Both the position numbers and the translations under genes were made by a program. Shown in pieces: positions 1 through 9,662 of a DNA stretch of 64,000 nt. This stretch comes from Keratinibaculum paraultunense. GTDB taxonomy: Bacteria; Bacillota; Clostridia; Tissierellales; Tepidimicrobiaceae. Positions within the stretch are counted from its first letter, which is position 1; every line of letters begins with the position of its first letter. The DNA lies in the NCBI RefSeq assembly GCF_016767175.1, contig NZ_CP068564.1:62001-126000 (forward strand), written 5' to 3'. The notes under the pieces were generated by a model. The model saw only the letters and a list, made by a program, of their open reading frames with translations. It made no database searches and had not been told where the DNA came from.

Positions 1-46
1 AAGGAACTCAAGACTGCTTTTATAATCGCCTTTCGCCCCAATGTAT

Positions 47-191
47 ACTAAGTGCTCCATTAGAAAATTGGGCAATTTTCTAATGACAGTATTATGCTTG
101 TTCAGTATAATACCAATATAGATATACTATATTTCGGCGACTGTTCCTTTCCTATATTTATAGTACTTTTAACAAGCCGCAGCCCCTTAGT
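47..191 (-). ncRNA. lysine riboswitch aptamer (gene off left edge)
   Basis: On the minus strand the transcript shows the L-box signature: GGGGCTGCGG after a short P1 (pairing 186-191 with 47-52), AAAAGTAC, AGGAAAGG, CAGTCGCCGAA, GGTATTATACTG, and a closing GGAGCACTTAG. These blocks follow the order of the Bacillus subtilis lysC leader. Beyond the aptamer the sequence AAAGCAGTCTTGAG resembles the 5' arm of the terminator of the other lysine riboswitch in this window (27737-27779), so the expression platform is cut by the window edge. The controlled gene lies left of base 1 and is probably a lysine biosynthesis or transport gene. Confidence 0.9.
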
Positions 192-219
192 TACATTATC
201 ATTTATTTAGTTGAACAAC

Positions 220-248
220 ATACTAACATATAATATTAGTATTGTCAA
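220..248 (-). promoter_or_regulatory. sigma-A promoter of the first lysine riboswitch
   Basis: On the minus strand TTGACA (248-243), a 17-nt spacer and TAGTAT (225-220). It is placed to start transcription around 213, just upstream of the lysine aptamer. Confidence 0.8.
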
Positions 249-257
249 CAAAAAGTA

Positions 258-1733
258 TTAGATGTTGTTTTTTTGTATTTTCCCATGTTCTTTCAATAAT
301 TGATCTTTAATATCCCATAAAGGCTTGGATAAATCTACAAAATACTCATGGGGATTTTCAAATCTTTTAACTTCATCCCAAAGAGTGTCTATTTGTTGTT
401 CACAATAATCTCTTATTTCATGTATTGAAGGATTTTCATATATACACTTACCCTTATCAAATAATTGAACTAACAATTTCTTTGCATAGAAATTAGTTAA
501 GGTTTTTCTTTTCCAAGTATATAGAGGATGAAATATTTCGTAAGGTTTAGTATCATCTATTTCTTCTTCGTGTAATGTAATAACATCAGCAATAGCTTTA
601 TTTGTAGCTTTATCATATAATCTATATACTTGCTTAAAACCAGGGGTTGTAATTTTACCAACATTTTCACTAACTTTAATTTTAGGGATTATTTTTCCAT
701 TTTTTTCGACAGCTGCAAGTTTATACACTCCACCAAAAACTGGTTCTGATCTAGCAGTAATTAATCTTTCTCCCACGCCAAAAGAATCAATTTGAGCACC
801 TTGCCTTAATAATTCCCTTATTACATATTCATCTAAACTACTAGAAGCAACGATAGAGCAGTCAGGGAATCCTGCATTGTCTAACATCTTTCTTGCTTCT
901 TTGGAAAGATATGCTATATCGCCACTATCTATTCTAATACCCTTTGGTCTAAATCCTCTTGGAACTACTTCTTCATTAAAAGCTTTAATAGCATTAGGTA
1001 CGCCAGATTTTAAAACATTATAGGTATCTACCAATAATACGCAATTATCTGGATATAATCTTGCATAAGCTTTAAATGCTTCTAGCTCTGTAGGGAATAG
1101 CTGTACCCAGCTGTGAGCCATAGTTCCTAATGCTGGGATATTAAAATCCCTTTCAACTATGGTACAAGCAGTTCCTACAGCTCCTCCAATATATGCTGCC
1201 CTAGCTCCTAAAATTGCACCTTCATATCCTTGTGCACGTCTAGAGCCAAATTCCATTACAGGTCTACCTTCTGCAGCTCTTACTATTCGATTTGATTTTG
1301 TTGCTATAAGACTTTGGTGATTAATAGTTAGTAATACCATAGTTTCAATAATTTGAGCTTGTATTATTGGTCCTCTTACTACAACTATAGGTTCTCCTGG
1401 GAAAATAGGGGTACCTTCAGGGATAGCCCATACATCACATTTAAACTCAAAATTTTTAAGGTATTCTAAAAATTCTTCACTAAACATATCTTTGGAACGA
1501 AAATATTCTATATCTTCATCATAAAATTTTAAATTTTTAAGATAACCAATTAGCTGTTCTACTCCAGCCATTATAGCAAATCCACCACCATCAGGAATGG
1601 ACCTGAAAAACATATCAAAATAAGCAATTGTATCTTCCATACCATTTTCAAGATATCCATTAGCCATGGTGAACTCATAAAAATCTGCTAACATAGTTAG
1701 ATTTTTCTTTTCTTTCCAATCAATATTAGTCAT
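258..1733 (-). CDS. pncB: nicotinate phosphoribosyltransferase
   Basis: This 491-aa cytoplasmic enzyme converts nicotinate and PRPP to nicotinate mononucleotide in the Preiss-Handler salvage route to NAD. The family is recognisable from end to end: the N-terminal LADFYEFTMANGY, the FGSRRAQG segment near residue 162, GTMAHSWVQ near 203 carrying the family's catalytic histidine, and the phosphate-binding RIDSGDI segment. Length is normal for the family. The frame is open up to 1811, but ATG 1733 has AAAGGAG seven bases upstream and begins where homologues begin, so I chose it. It is monocistronic behind a good promoter (TTGAAC-17-TATAAT), and it lies between the first lysine riboswitch and the Feo operons. 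Confidence 0.93.
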   Translation of the reverse strand: MTNIDWKEKKNLTMLADFYEFTMANGYLENGMEDTIAYFDMFFRSIPDGGGFAIMAGVEQLIGYLKNLKFYDEDIEYFRSKDMFSEEFLEYLKNFEFKCDVWAIPEGTPIFPGEPIVVVRGPIIQAQIIETMVLLTINHQSLIATKSNRIVRAAEGRPVMEFGSRRAQGYEGAILGARAAYIGGAVGTACTIVERDFNIPALGTMAHSWVQLFPTELEAFKAYARLYPDNCVLLVDTYNVLKSGVPNAIKAFNEEVVPRGFRPKGIRIDSGDIAYLSKEARKMLDNAGFPDCSIVASSSLDEYVIRELLRQGAQIDSFGVGERLITARSEPVFGGVYKLAAVEKNGKIIPKIKVSENVGKITTPGFKQVYRLYDKATNKAIADVITLHEEEIDDTKPYEIFHPLYTWKRKTLTNFYAKKLLVQLFDKGKCIYENPSIHEIRDYCEQQIDTLWDEVKRFENPHEYFVDLSKPLWDIKDQLLKEHGKIQKNNI

Positions 1734-1779
1734 TTTTAAATCTCCTTTTCCTATTCTAATCATTATACACCTTATATTA

Positions 1780-1808
1780 ATTATATTCTTTAAATTAACA
1801 AAGTTCAA
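1780..1808 (-). promoter_or_regulatory. sigma-A promoter of pncB
   Basis: On the minus strand TTGAAC (1808-1803), a 17-nt spacer and TATAAT (1785-1780), 47 nt upstream of the pncB ATG. Confidence 0.75.
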
Positions 1809-1841
1809 CATTATGAAAAAAATAAGCTATTTAACCAATTT

Positions 1842-1887
1842 AAAAAAAATAATAGACGGAGGATAAAGTTTATATTATCTCTCCGTC
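1842..1887 (-). terminator. terminator of the first feo operon
   Basis: On the minus strand GACGGAG (1887-1881) and CTCCGTC (1861-1855) form a stem extended by ATAA/TTAT pairs, followed by TATTATTTTTTTT. The stem begins inside the last codons of the feoC-like gene. Confidence 0.8.
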
Positions 1888-2148
1888 ATTTAATTTTAGT
1901 AATTTTTTTCCTTTTTCAGTAATTGTAATAGTTTTTAAAGGAACTTTATTACAATGATTAGCATAAGGACATTTATTACAGCTAATATTACAATTATTTA
2001 TGTTATCATTTTTTTTAATATAACCCATGCGATCTAGCTGAATTAGAGCTTCTTCGACTAATTCTTCAGATATATTTAATTTGTGGGCTATATTGCGTTT
2101 AGAGATGTACTTAGAATTATAAATTTCTTTTAACACTTTTTTTAGCAA
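1870..2148 (-). CDS. FeoC-like winged-helix regulator
   Basis: This 92-aa protein has an N-terminal winged-helix domain (about residues 1-50, SKRNIAHKLNISEELVEEAL) followed by a cysteine cluster CNISCNKCPYANHC near residues 53-66. That is the layout of FeoC-like proteins encoded with feoB, in which the cysteines can hold an iron-sulfur cluster or another metal. It starts 19 nt after feoB and is the last gene of the feoA-feoB-feoC operon. The start codon is TTG with GAGGAG ten bases upstream; the nearby ATG is out of frame. The likely role is control of FeoB stability or of feo transcription. That is inferred from context; the second feo operon lacks a counterpart. Confidence 0.75.
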   Translation of the reverse strand: MLKKVLKEIYNSKYISKRNIAHKLNISEELVEEALIQLDRMGYIKKNDNINNCNISCNKCPYANHCNKVPLKTITITEKGKKLLKLNDGEII

Positions 2149-2167
2149 ACAATCATCTCCTCAAAAA

Positions 2168-4189
2168 TTAGCTAAAACCAAGTATTCTACCAATTTGATA
2201 TATCAATACAGAACATATCCAGCCTATTATAAAAGTATATACAGCAGTGAATAGAGCCCATTTACTGGAACCAGTTTCTTTTTTAATAGTAGCTAAAGTA
2301 GCAGTGCAAGGGGTATATAATAATATCATTACCATAAAAGATATAGAGGTTAGTGGAGTAAATACATTTTGTATAGTTTTTATCAATTCTACTCCTTCTC
2401 CAACTCCTGCATAAACCATACCGAGAGTGGCAACTACGGCTTCTTTAGCTGCTAATCCAGCGAGAAGACCTACAGCAACTTGCCAAGTTCCAAATCCAGC
2501 AGGTTTAAATATTGGTGCAATAAATGAGCCTATTTTACCCAATAAACTATTTTTACCAAAGGGTTCAACTCCGACAGGTAGCATAGCTAAAATCCATAAT
2601 ATAGTAACTACTGTAAATATAGTAGTACCAGCTCTTTTTAAAAAGCCAGAAACATTATCCCACATATTCCTTAAAACATTTCTTAAAGTAGGTAATCTAT
2701 AAGGAGGAAGTTCCATAATAAAGTAAGAAGATTCCCCTTTAAACAAAGTATTACTAAAAATTTTTGCCATTATAAGAGCCATCAATATTCCTAAGAAGTA
2801 CAATAAGAATAATATTAATCCACCTTTGCCTGAAAAGAAAGCTGCAATGAATACCAAATAAACAGGCAATTTTGCACCACATGACATAAAGGGATTAATA
2901 AGAATAGCAATCATCTTATCTTTTTTATTATCTAAGGTTCTAGTAGACATTATACCTGGTACATTACATCCAAAGCCTACAATCATGGATATAAAAGTTT
3001 TCCCTTGAAGTCCTAAAGCTCTCATTATACTATCCATTATATAGGCAGCTCTTGCCATGTAACCAGTATCTTCTAATATACCCATTAGCATATATAATAC
3101 TACTATTAATGGAATAAATTCTAAAACTGCCCCTACACCACCTATAACCCCTTTTGTTATAAAGGATGTTAGCCAAGTAGGTGAATTTATATTTAGGAGG
3201 AAATTTTCTAGAAGTATTCTAAGGGAATCCATGCCTTTTTCAACCAATCCTCCCAATAGATCTTCACCAATTGAAAAAGTTAGTTGAAAAATTATTAACA
3301 TTATTAGTGCAAAAATTGGTAATCCTAAATATTTATGAGTTAAGATTTTATCTATTTTGTCTGTTATAGTTTCTGCAGGAATGTCAGGTCTTTTTACTGT
3401 TTTATCTGTAATATTTTTTATAAACTCATATCTTTTGTTGATGATTTCTAATTCATAATCTTCATTGTTTTCTTTTAATTGTTGTAATATTTTACTCAAT
3501 TCTTTAGTTGTACTTGAGTCTTTATTTATACATATATATGAGTCAATATACTCACGTATATATTCATCTCCCTCCAATAATTTAATTGCAATCCATTTTG
3601 GAGGATATTTTAAATTTTCATTTTGTAATAGTTTCTCTATTTTTTCTATCTTATTATCAATTTTTTCTCCATAAGATATGTGGGGTCTTTTATATATATC
3701 TTTTTCCATAACTTTTATGGTTTCTTTAACTAATTTATCTATTCCCTTTCTTTTAGAAGCTATAATTGGTACCACAGGAGCACCTAGTTTTTTAGAAAGG
3801 GTATCTATATCAAATTTAATATTTTTTTCTTTTGCTTCATCTATCATATTTAAAGCAACTACTATTTTAGTGCCCATTTCTAATAGTTGGGTAGTTAAAT
3901 ATAAGTTTCTTTCTATATTAGTAGCGTCTACCACATTTATAACTACGTCAGGATTATTTTGAAGAATAAAATCTCTTGCAACAATTTCATCTTCGGAAAA
4001 AGCACCTAAACTATATATGCCAGGCAAATCTACCACATTATAAATTTTCCCATTAAATTTAAATTTCCCTTCTCTTTTTTCTACAGTAACGCCAGGCCAA
4101 TTGCCTACACGCTGATTAGAGCCAGTTAATGCATTAAACAATGTAGTTTTACCGCTATTGGGATTTCCCACTAAAGCTATTGTATTCAA
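2168..4189 (-). CDS. feoB: ferrous iron transporter FeoB (copy 1)
   Basis: FeoB is the membrane protein that takes up Fe2+. This 673-aa copy has the N-terminal GTPase domain with G1 GNPNSGKTT (residues 8-16), G3 DLPG (near 54) and G4 NMID, a helical GDI-like region, and a C-terminal membrane part with the two Gate-type segments (GFGCNVPGI and its later partner with LLYTPCTATLATI). Length is typical of the clostridial short FeoB. It starts with TTG, preceded by AAGGAG. It lies between feoA (57 nt upstream) and the feoC-like gene (19 nt downstream). A second, closely similar FeoB is at 4685-6694. Expected to be repressed by iron through the box at 4541-4555. Confidence 0.95.
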   Translation of the reverse strand: MNTIALVGNPNSGKTTLFNALTGSNQRVGNWPGVTVEKREGKFKFNGKIYNVVDLPGIYSLGAFSEDEIVARDFILQNNPDVVINVVDATNIERNLYLTTQLLEMGTKIVVALNMIDEAKEKNIKFDIDTLSKKLGAPVVPIIASKRKGIDKLVKETIKVMEKDIYKRPHISYGEKIDNKIEKIEKLLQNENLKYPPKWIAIKLLEGDEYIREYIDSYICINKDSSTTKELSKILQQLKENNEDYELEIINKRYEFIKNITDKTVKRPDIPAETITDKIDKILTHKYLGLPIFALIMLIIFQLTFSIGEDLLGGLVEKGMDSLRILLENFLLNINSPTWLTSFITKGVIGGVGAVLEFIPLIVVLYMLMGILEDTGYMARAAYIMDSIMRALGLQGKTFISMIVGFGCNVPGIMSTRTLDNKKDKMIAILINPFMSCGAKLPVYLVFIAAFFSGKGGLILFLLYFLGILMALIMAKIFSNTLFKGESSYFIMELPPYRLPTLRNVLRNMWDNVSGFLKRAGTTIFTVVTILWILAMLPVGVEPFGKNSLLGKIGSFIAPIFKPAGFGTWQVAVGLLAGLAAKEAVVATLGMVYAGVGEGVELIKTIQNVFTPLTSISFMVMILLYTPCTATLATIKKETGSSKWALFTAVYTFIIGWICSVLIYQIGRILGFS

Positions 4190-4246
4190 CTTTAATCTCC
4201 TTCCTATTATTGGATAACAAATGATAATAAATAGTGTAATAAAAAA

Positions 4247-4477
4247 TTAATTTTTATATTCTACTATTATTTTTTGAGCTAAACCACGACCTATTGCAAT
4301 TTTATTCCCTGATAAGGAGACAATTAAAGGACCTCTATCATTTTTTAGAACTTTAACATTGGAACCAATATAAAATCCCATTTCACAAAGTCTTTTAGTA
4401 GCACGACAGCCAGCATTTATTTCTCGGATAGTTGCTTCCTCTCCAGGACTTAGTTGGGTTAAAGGCATTTTTGCCAT
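4247..4477 (-). CDS. feoA: FeoA domain protein (copy 1)
   Basis: This 76-aa single SH3-like FeoA domain protein is the usual small cytoplasmic partner of FeoB in Fe2+ uptake. Recognisable features are the MPLTQLSPGEEATIREI opening, the MGFYIGSNVKVLKN segment and the closing GRGLAQKIIVEY. Start ATG 4477 follows a GGAG-containing ribosome site. It is the first gene of the feoA-feoB-feoC operon and is preceded by a promoter with a Fur-like box. It is only moderately similar to the second FeoA at 6718-6939, whereas the two FeoB proteins are much closer to each other. Confidence 0.92.
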   Translation of the reverse strand: MAKMPLTQLSPGEEATIREINAGCRATKRLCEMGFYIGSNVKVLKNDRGPLIVSLSGNKIAIGRGLAQKIIVEYKN

Positions 4478-4540
4478 TATAATTCTCCTTTCTATATTAA
4501 ACGAAGTGCTTAAATATCAAATAAATTTTATAAAAGAAAA

Positions 4541-4596
4541 TGATAATTACTATCAATGTACAATATAATACTAATATATTTTTATAACAAATGCAA
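4541..4596 (-). promoter_or_regulatory. promoter of feo operon 1 with Fur-like box
   Basis: On the minus strand TTGCAT (4596-4591), a 17-nt spacer and TAGTAT (4573-4568). Just downstream, 4541-4555 reads TGATAATTACTATCA on the plus strand, a 7-1-7 Fur-box dyad with one mismatch to TGATAATNATTATCA. A repressor bound there would cover the start region. Confidence 0.75.
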
Positions 4597-4620
4597 TAGC
4601 TTAGAGGGAATTAAAAATTA

Positions 4621-4650
4621 ATCAAGTGTAAGAAATTTCTTACACTTGAT
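4621..4650 (-). terminator. terminator of feo operon 2
   Basis: Perfect 30-bp palindrome (ATCAAGTGTAAGAAA and its complement) after the stop of feoB copy 2, followed on the minus strand by TTAATTTTTAATT. It separates the two feo operons. Confidence 0.7.
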
Positions 4651-4684
4651 ACTTGATATTTTATATTTAATATTTAATTATGTT

Positions 4685-6694
4685 TTAACTAAAACCTAAA
4701 AGTTTACCAATTTGAAATACTAAAACTGCTCCTATCCATCCAATTACAAAAGTATATACAGTAGTAAATATAGCCCATTTATGAGAATTTGTTTCTTTTC
4801 TAACTGTACCTATAACTGCTGCACATGGAGTATACAAAAGGGTCATAACCATAAAAGACATTGCAGTTAAAGGAGTAAAAGCATTTTGGATTGCAGATAT
4901 TAATTTGGCACCTTCTTCTACTCCAGCATATACCATGCCTAATGTAGCTACTACAGCTTCTTTAGCAACTATTCCAGCAAAAAGTCCTACAGAAGCTTGC
5001 CAAGTTCCAAATCCAGCAGGTTTAAATATTGGTGCAATGAAAGAACCAATTTTACCTAATAGACTAGCTTGGCTGTAAGGTTCTACTCCAAAAGGTAATA
5101 CAGCCAATATCCAAAGAGCAGTTACTACTGCGAATATAACAGTTCCTGCTCGCTTTAGAAAGCTCCACACTTTATCCCACATATTCCTAAGAATATTTTT
5201 TAAAGTGGGCATTCTATAAGGAGGTAGTTCCATTACAAAATGAGAAGTTTCTCCTTTAAATAAGGTTTTACTAAATATTTTACCCATCAATAAGGCTACA
5301 ATAATACCTAGAAAATATAGGAAGAATAAAATTGTACCGCCTTTATTTGGGAAAAAAGCAGCAATGAATACTGAATATATTGGCAACCTTGCGCCACATG
5401 AGATAAATGGATTAATAAGGATAGCAATCATCCTGTCTTTTTTACTATCTAAGGTTCTGGTAGCCATTATTCCTGGTACGTTACATCCAAAAGAAACTAG
5501 CATAGAAACAAAAGTTTTACCATGTAGTCCTATTGTCCTCATTATTCTATCCATCACATAAGCAGCTCTTGCCATATAGCCACTATCTTCTAAAATTCCC
5601 ATAAACATATACATAACTATTATTAATGGAACGAATTCAAGAACAGCGCCAATACCTCCTATAATTCCATCTGCAATAAAAGCAGTAAGCAGTTCAGGAG
5701 CATTAATGTTAGTAAGAAATATTCCTAAATTTTCACCTATCTGTTCAATACCACTAGCTACTAGTTCACCTAATATATCTTCTCCAATTAGGAAAGTTAG
5801 TTGAAACATTATAAACATCACAAGGGCAAATATGGGCAAACCTAACCATTTATGTGTGAGTATTTTATCTATTTTATCTGTTGTTGTTTCTGCTACTTCA
5901 ATAGGTTTTATGATATTTTTATTTAGTGCATTGTTAATAAAATCATATCTCCTGTTAACTATTTCCAACTCATACTCTTCTGTTAAATCCATTAAATTAT
6001 GGATGAAATTTTTAAATTCATCGGATTTATTTAAGTTTTTGTCATTTTTCACTATTTCATATACATATTTATCTCCTTCTAATAGTTTAATAGCAATCCA
6101 ATGAGGAGGGTAATTTAAATTTGCATTTTCAAGTATATTTTTTAAAAAATCTATTTTTTTATCTAAGTCTTTTCCGTAACTTATATGAATATTAGGTTTT
6201 CCTGTTTTATTAATTATTTCTATAGTTTCTTTTATTAGATTATCAATTCCTTCTTTTTTAGATGCTATAATAGGAACGATTGGCACACCTAATTTTTTCG
6301 ATATCTCATCTTTATTAAATTTTATATTCCTGTTTTTTGCTTCATCCATCATATTTAGAGCAATAACTACATTAACTCCCATTTCTATTAATTGAGTAGT
6401 TAAGTATAAATTTCTTTCAATATTAGTAGCATCTACCACATTTATAACCACATCAGGTCTTCCTTTTAGAATATAATCTCTTGCAATTATTTCATCTTCT
6501 GAATACGCACCAAGACTATATATACCAGGCAAGTCTATGACTTTATATGTATTCTTGTCAAATTTAAATTCACCTTCTTTTTTTTCTACAGTAACCCCTG
6601 GCCAATTTCCTACATGTTGGTTAGAACCAGTTAATGCATTGAATAATGTAGTTTTACCACTGTTAGGGTTACCTACTAATGCTATAGTACTCAA
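4685..6694 (-). CDS. feoB: ferrous iron transporter FeoB (copy 2)
   Basis: This second FeoB has 669 aa and the same architecture as copy 1: GNPNSGKTT at residues 8-16, DLPGIYSLGAYSEDE, NMMDEAK, and the membrane region with SFGCNVPGI and LLYTPCAAVIGTV. The two copies align without large gaps by eye, so they look like a tandem duplication followed by divergence. It begins with TTG preceded by GAGAGG and lies 23 nt after feoA copy 2. There is no feoC-like gene after it; the transcript ends at the palindrome at 4621-4650. Expected to be iron-repressed through the dyad at 6993-7019. Whether the copies differ in affinity or metal choice cannot be read from sequence. Confidence 0.95.
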   Translation of the reverse strand: MSTIALVGNPNSGKTTLFNALTGSNQHVGNWPGVTVEKKEGEFKFDKNTYKVIDLPGIYSLGAYSEDEIIARDYILKGRPDVVINVVDATNIERNLYLTTQLIEMGVNVVIALNMMDEAKNRNIKFNKDEISKKLGVPIVPIIASKKEGIDNLIKETIEIINKTGKPNIHISYGKDLDKKIDFLKNILENANLNYPPHWIAIKLLEGDKYVYEIVKNDKNLNKSDEFKNFIHNLMDLTEEYELEIVNRRYDFINNALNKNIIKPIEVAETTTDKIDKILTHKWLGLPIFALVMFIMFQLTFLIGEDILGELVASGIEQIGENLGIFLTNINAPELLTAFIADGIIGGIGAVLEFVPLIIVMYMFMGILEDSGYMARAAYVMDRIMRTIGLHGKTFVSMLVSFGCNVPGIMATRTLDSKKDRMIAILINPFISCGARLPIYSVFIAAFFPNKGGTILFFLYFLGIIVALLMGKIFSKTLFKGETSHFVMELPPYRMPTLKNILRNMWDKVWSFLKRAGTVIFAVVTALWILAVLPFGVEPYSQASLLGKIGSFIAPIFKPAGFGTWQASVGLFAGIVAKEAVVATLGMVYAGVEEGAKLISAIQNAFTPLTAMSFMVMTLLYTPCAAVIGTVRKETNSHKWAIFTTVYTFVIGWIGAVLVFQIGKLLGFS

Positions 6695-6717
6695 TTTATT
6701 CCTCTCCTTTCATTTGA

Positions 6718-6939
6718 TTATTCAACAAATATGTTAGCAGCTTCATCTTTTCTTAAAGTTAATTTGTATCCGCGTAAAAATATTTCAATAGGATCTCCTA
6801 AAGGAGCTTTTCCAACTACTTCAATTGTAACTCCAGGTATTACTCCCATATCTAATAATCTTCTTTTAATGTGAGTGTCTTTTGATATTTTTTTAACTTT
6901 AACGGTTGAACCAATTGGTATAGTATCTAAACTTTTCAC
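6718..6939 (-). CDS. feoA: FeoA domain protein (copy 2)
   Basis: A 73-aa FeoA domain protein (GSTVKVKKI, RRLLDMGVIPGVTIEVV, DPIEIFLRGYKLTLRKDEA). The motif LLDMGVIPG is the FeoA hallmark. It starts with GTG at 6939 after AAGGAGG and leads the second feoA-feoB operon, 23 nt before feoB. It resembles the common type of FeoA more than copy 1 does, so the two operons may have distinct origins for their feoA genes. Confidence 0.92.
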   Translation of the reverse strand: MKSLDTIPIGSTVKVKKISKDTHIKRRLLDMGVIPGVTIEVVGKAPLGDPIEIFLRGYKLTLRKDEAANIFVE

Positions 6940-6992
6940 TTTCTAAACCTCCTTTTTAAATATAATAGAGATGATCGATATAGGCAGTTAAT

Positions 6993-7044
6993 TGATATTG
7001 ATAATCACTATCAATATCATAATACATTTTTAGAATTAATGCAA
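6993..7044 (-). promoter_or_regulatory. promoter of feo operon 2 with 27-bp Fur-like dyad
   Basis: On the minus strand TTGCAT (7044-7039), a 17-nt spacer and TATGAT (7021-7016). The plus-strand arms TGATATTGATA (6993-7003) and TATCAATATCA (7009-7019) are perfect inverted repeats and contain the Fur-like 15-mer TGATAATCACTATCA at 6999-7013. The dyad overlaps the -10 element. The same promoter-box arrangement occurs before feo operon 1. Confidence 0.8.
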
Positions 7045-7191
7045 TAGTTTTGAGGAAAATAATTTAAATAATTGTTTAAGTATAGAAATAATAAAAATTG
7101 CATAATAAATTATAAGTTATATATTGATATTAAAAATATAGAAATGATAAGTTAAATACAGCTAAAGAATATTTATTAATTCTAAACTATG

Positions 7192-7244
7192 TTTACAATA
7201 ATTTAAAATTAAGGTACAATATACACACCCCCCTAGGGGAGAGG
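7192..7244 (+). promoter_or_regulatory. copA promoter with CsoR-type operator
   Basis: TTTACA (7192-7197), 17 nt, TACAAT (7215-7220), then a GC-rich dyad CACCCCCCTAGGGGAG around 7226-7241 in otherwise AT-rich DNA. Such a C-run/G-run palindrome after the -10 is what CsoR repressors bind. csoR is the third gene of this operon, so copper-released autoregulation is likely. Confidence 0.8.
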
Positions 7245-7268
7245 CAAGATAGGATAAGGAGGTATATT

Positions 7269-9641
7269 ATGGCTAATAGAACTATTACTATAGATATATT
7301 AGGTATGAGTTGTGCAGCTTGTTCTGCTAGAGTAGAAAAAGCATTAAACAAAAAAGATGGAGTGTTGAATGCAACAGTCAATTTACTTCAACAAAAAGCT
7401 ACTATAGAATATGATGAACAAAAAGTAGATATATCTGATATAGTTGATACCATAGAAAAAGTAGGATATCAAGTACCATTGGTTAGGAAAACTTTATTGA
7501 TAGAAGGTATGAGTTGTGCAGCTTGTTCTGCTAGAGTAGAAAAAGCATTAAATAAAGTTGAAGGGGTAATTAAAGCTAATGTAAATTTAGCTACTAATAA
7601 AGCGATAGTTGAATTCCCATCAGGAGTAGTGGAAGATAGGGATTTGATAGAAGCAGTGAAAAAGGCTGGTTATAAAGCAAAGGTAGAAATAGAAAAGGAT
7701 ATGCATAGAGGTAAAAAACTAAGAGAACAAGAGATAAAATCCTTAAAGACTTCTTTTATAATATCTGCTATATTGAGTGTTCCGTTATTTTCTGCTATGT
7801 TTTTCCATATGGCTGGGATTGACAATATACTTACTAATGGATATTTTCAGCTGTTGTTAGCCACTCCTGTCCAATTTATTATAGGTTATAGATTTTATAA
7901 AGGTGCTTTTAATTCTTTAAAAGGCGGGGGTGCCAACATGGATGTGTTGGTATCCATGGGAACATCAGCAGCTTATTTTTATAGTGTTTACAACTTATTT
8001 AATGGAATCCATGAGTATTATTTTGAAGCATCAGCAGTTGTTATTACATTAGTTTTATTAGGAAAGACTTTTGAAGCAATAGCTAAAGGAAAAACTTCGG
8101 AAGCTATAGAAAAATTAATGAAGCTTCAACCTGAAACAGCAAGAGTAATAAAAGATGGAGTAGAAGTAGATATTCCTATAGAAAAAGTAGAGGTAGGGGA
8201 TGTGATAATTGTTAGACCAGGAGAAAAAATACCTGTAGATGGCATAATATTAGAAGGAGATTCTTCAATAGATGAATCTATGATAACAGGAGAAAGTATT
8301 CCTGTAGATAAAACTGAAGGAGATCAAGTAATAGGAGGTACTATAAATAAATTTGGTTCCTTTAAATTTAGAGCAACTAAAGTTGGAAAAGATACTGCTC
8401 TTTCACAAATAATAAAATTAGTAGAAGAGGCCCAAGGATCTAAAGCACCAATTCAAAGATTAGCTGATAAGATATCTGGTATATTTGTACCCATAGTAAT
8501 GGGAATTGCATTAATTACATTTTTGATTTTTTATTTAGTAAAAGGAAGTTTTGATACAGGATTAATGAATGCAGTAGCAGTTTTAGTAATAGCTTGCCCT
8601 TGTGCTTTAGGATTAGCTACTCCTACAGCTATTATGGTTGGGACAGGAAAGGGAGCAGAAAATGGCATACTCATTAAATCTGGAGAGTATTTAGAAAAGA
8701 TTCATAAAATGGACACAATTGTTTTGGATAAAACTGGAACTATTACTAAAGGAGAACCAGAAGTAACAGATATAATAAGCCTTAATTCATTAGATGAGTA
8801 TGAGTTATTGAAGATAGCAGCTACAGTAGAGAAAGCTTCAGAACATCCTTTAGGGAAAGCCATTGTAAGAAAGGGAGAAGAAGAATTACTTCTGTTAGCT
8901 GAAGTAGATGATTTTATAGCACTACCTGGGAAAGGACTTAAAGCAACATTTGAAGGGAAAACTGTTTGTATTGGCAATAGAAAACTAATGGATGAATTTA
9001 ATATCTCTATTAAAACAGGAGAAGAAGAATTATATAGGCTAGAATCCCAAGGGAAAACAGCTATGTTAATTGCTATAGATGATAAATTAGTTGGTATAAT
9101 AGCAGTAGCAGATAAAATAAAGGAAAATTCTAAGAAAGCCACTAAAGACTTAAAAGATATGGGACTTGAAGTATATATGATAACAGGCGATAATAAACGG
9201 ACAGCAAATGCTATAGCAAAAGAAGTTGGTATAGATAATGTATTAGCTGAGGTTCTTCCAGAAGATAAGGCAAATATGATAGAAAAAATAAAAAGCGAAG
9301 GGAAAATTGTAGGAATGGTAGGAGATGGGATTAATGATGCACCAGCTTTAGTTACAGCTGATATAGGTTTTGCAATAGGTACAGGTACAGATATAGCCAT
9401 GGAAGCTGCAGACGTAATCCTTATGAGAGGGGATTTAAATAGCATAGTTACAGCAATTAAACTTAGTCACAGTACAATGAAAATTATTAAGCAAAATTTG
9501 TTTTGGGCTTTTTTCTATAATTCTATTGGTATACCATTTGCCGCTTTAGGGTATTTAAATCCTATGATAGCAGGAGCTGCAATGGCTTTTAGTTCTGTTT
9601 CAGTGGTAAGTAATTCTTTAAGATTAAAAAAATTTAAATGA
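7269..9641 (+). CDS. copA: copper-exporting P1B-type ATPase
   Basis: This 790-aa membrane pump exports Cu+ using ATP. Two N-terminal heavy-metal-associated domains each carry [12 protein letters not shown] (first at residues 13-24, second about 70 residues later). Membrane helices include the CPC metal site (ACPCALG, near 442). Cytoplasmic catalytic motifs are [13 protein letters not shown] (phosphorylated Asp, near 487), the HP motif SEHPLG and GDGINDAP. Length fits a two-HMA CopA. ATG 7269 follows AAGGAGG. It leads copA-copZ-csoR, with gaps of 21 and 15 nt, behind a CsoR-type operator. Ag+ is a likely alternative substrate from family knowledge. Confidence 0.95.
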   Translation: MANRTITIDILGMSCAACSARVEKALNKKDGVLNATVNLLQQKATIEYDEQKVDISDIVDTIEKVGYQVPLVRKTLLIEGMSCAACSARVEKALNKVEGVIKANVNLATNKAIVEFPSGVVEDRDLIEAVKKAGYKAKVEIEKDMHRGKKLREQEIKSLKTSFIISAILSVPLFSAMFFHMAGIDNILTNGYFQLLLATPVQFIIGYRFYKGAFNSLKGGGANMDVLVSMGTSAAYFYSVYNLFNGIHEYYFEASAVVITLVLLGKTFEAIAKGKTSEAIEKLMKLQPETARVIKDGVEVDIPIEKVEVGDVIIVRPGEKIPVDGIILEGDSSIDESMITGESIPVDKTEGDQVIGGTINKFGSFKFRATKVGKDTALSQIIKLVEEAQGSKAPIQRLADKISGIFVPIVMGIALITFLIFYLVKGSFDTGLMNAVAVLVIACPCALGLATPTAIMVGTGKGAENGILIKSGEYLEKIHKMDTIVLDKTGTITKGEPEVTDIISLNSLDEYELLKIAATVEKASEHPLGKAIVRKGEEELLLLAEVDDFIALPGKGLKATFEGKTVCIGNRKLMDEFNISIKTGEEELYRLESQGKTAMLIAIDDKLVGIIAVADKIKENSKKATKDLKDMGLEVYMITGDNKRTANAIAKEVGIDNVLAEVLPEDKANMIEKIKSEGKIVGMVGDGINDAPALVTADIGFAIGTGTDIAMEAADVILMRGDLNSIVTAIKLSHSTMKIIKQNLFWAFFYNSIGIPFAALGYLNPMIAGAAMAFSSVSVVSNSLRLKKFK

Positions 9642-9662
9642 TAGGTATAGGGAGGAATTGAG

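Noticed and set aside
8702-9445. 247-codon open frame on the minus strand inside copA
   Set aside because: It lies opposite conserved copA motifs, has Ser/Ile-rich composition typical of antisense shadows, and has no ribosome site.
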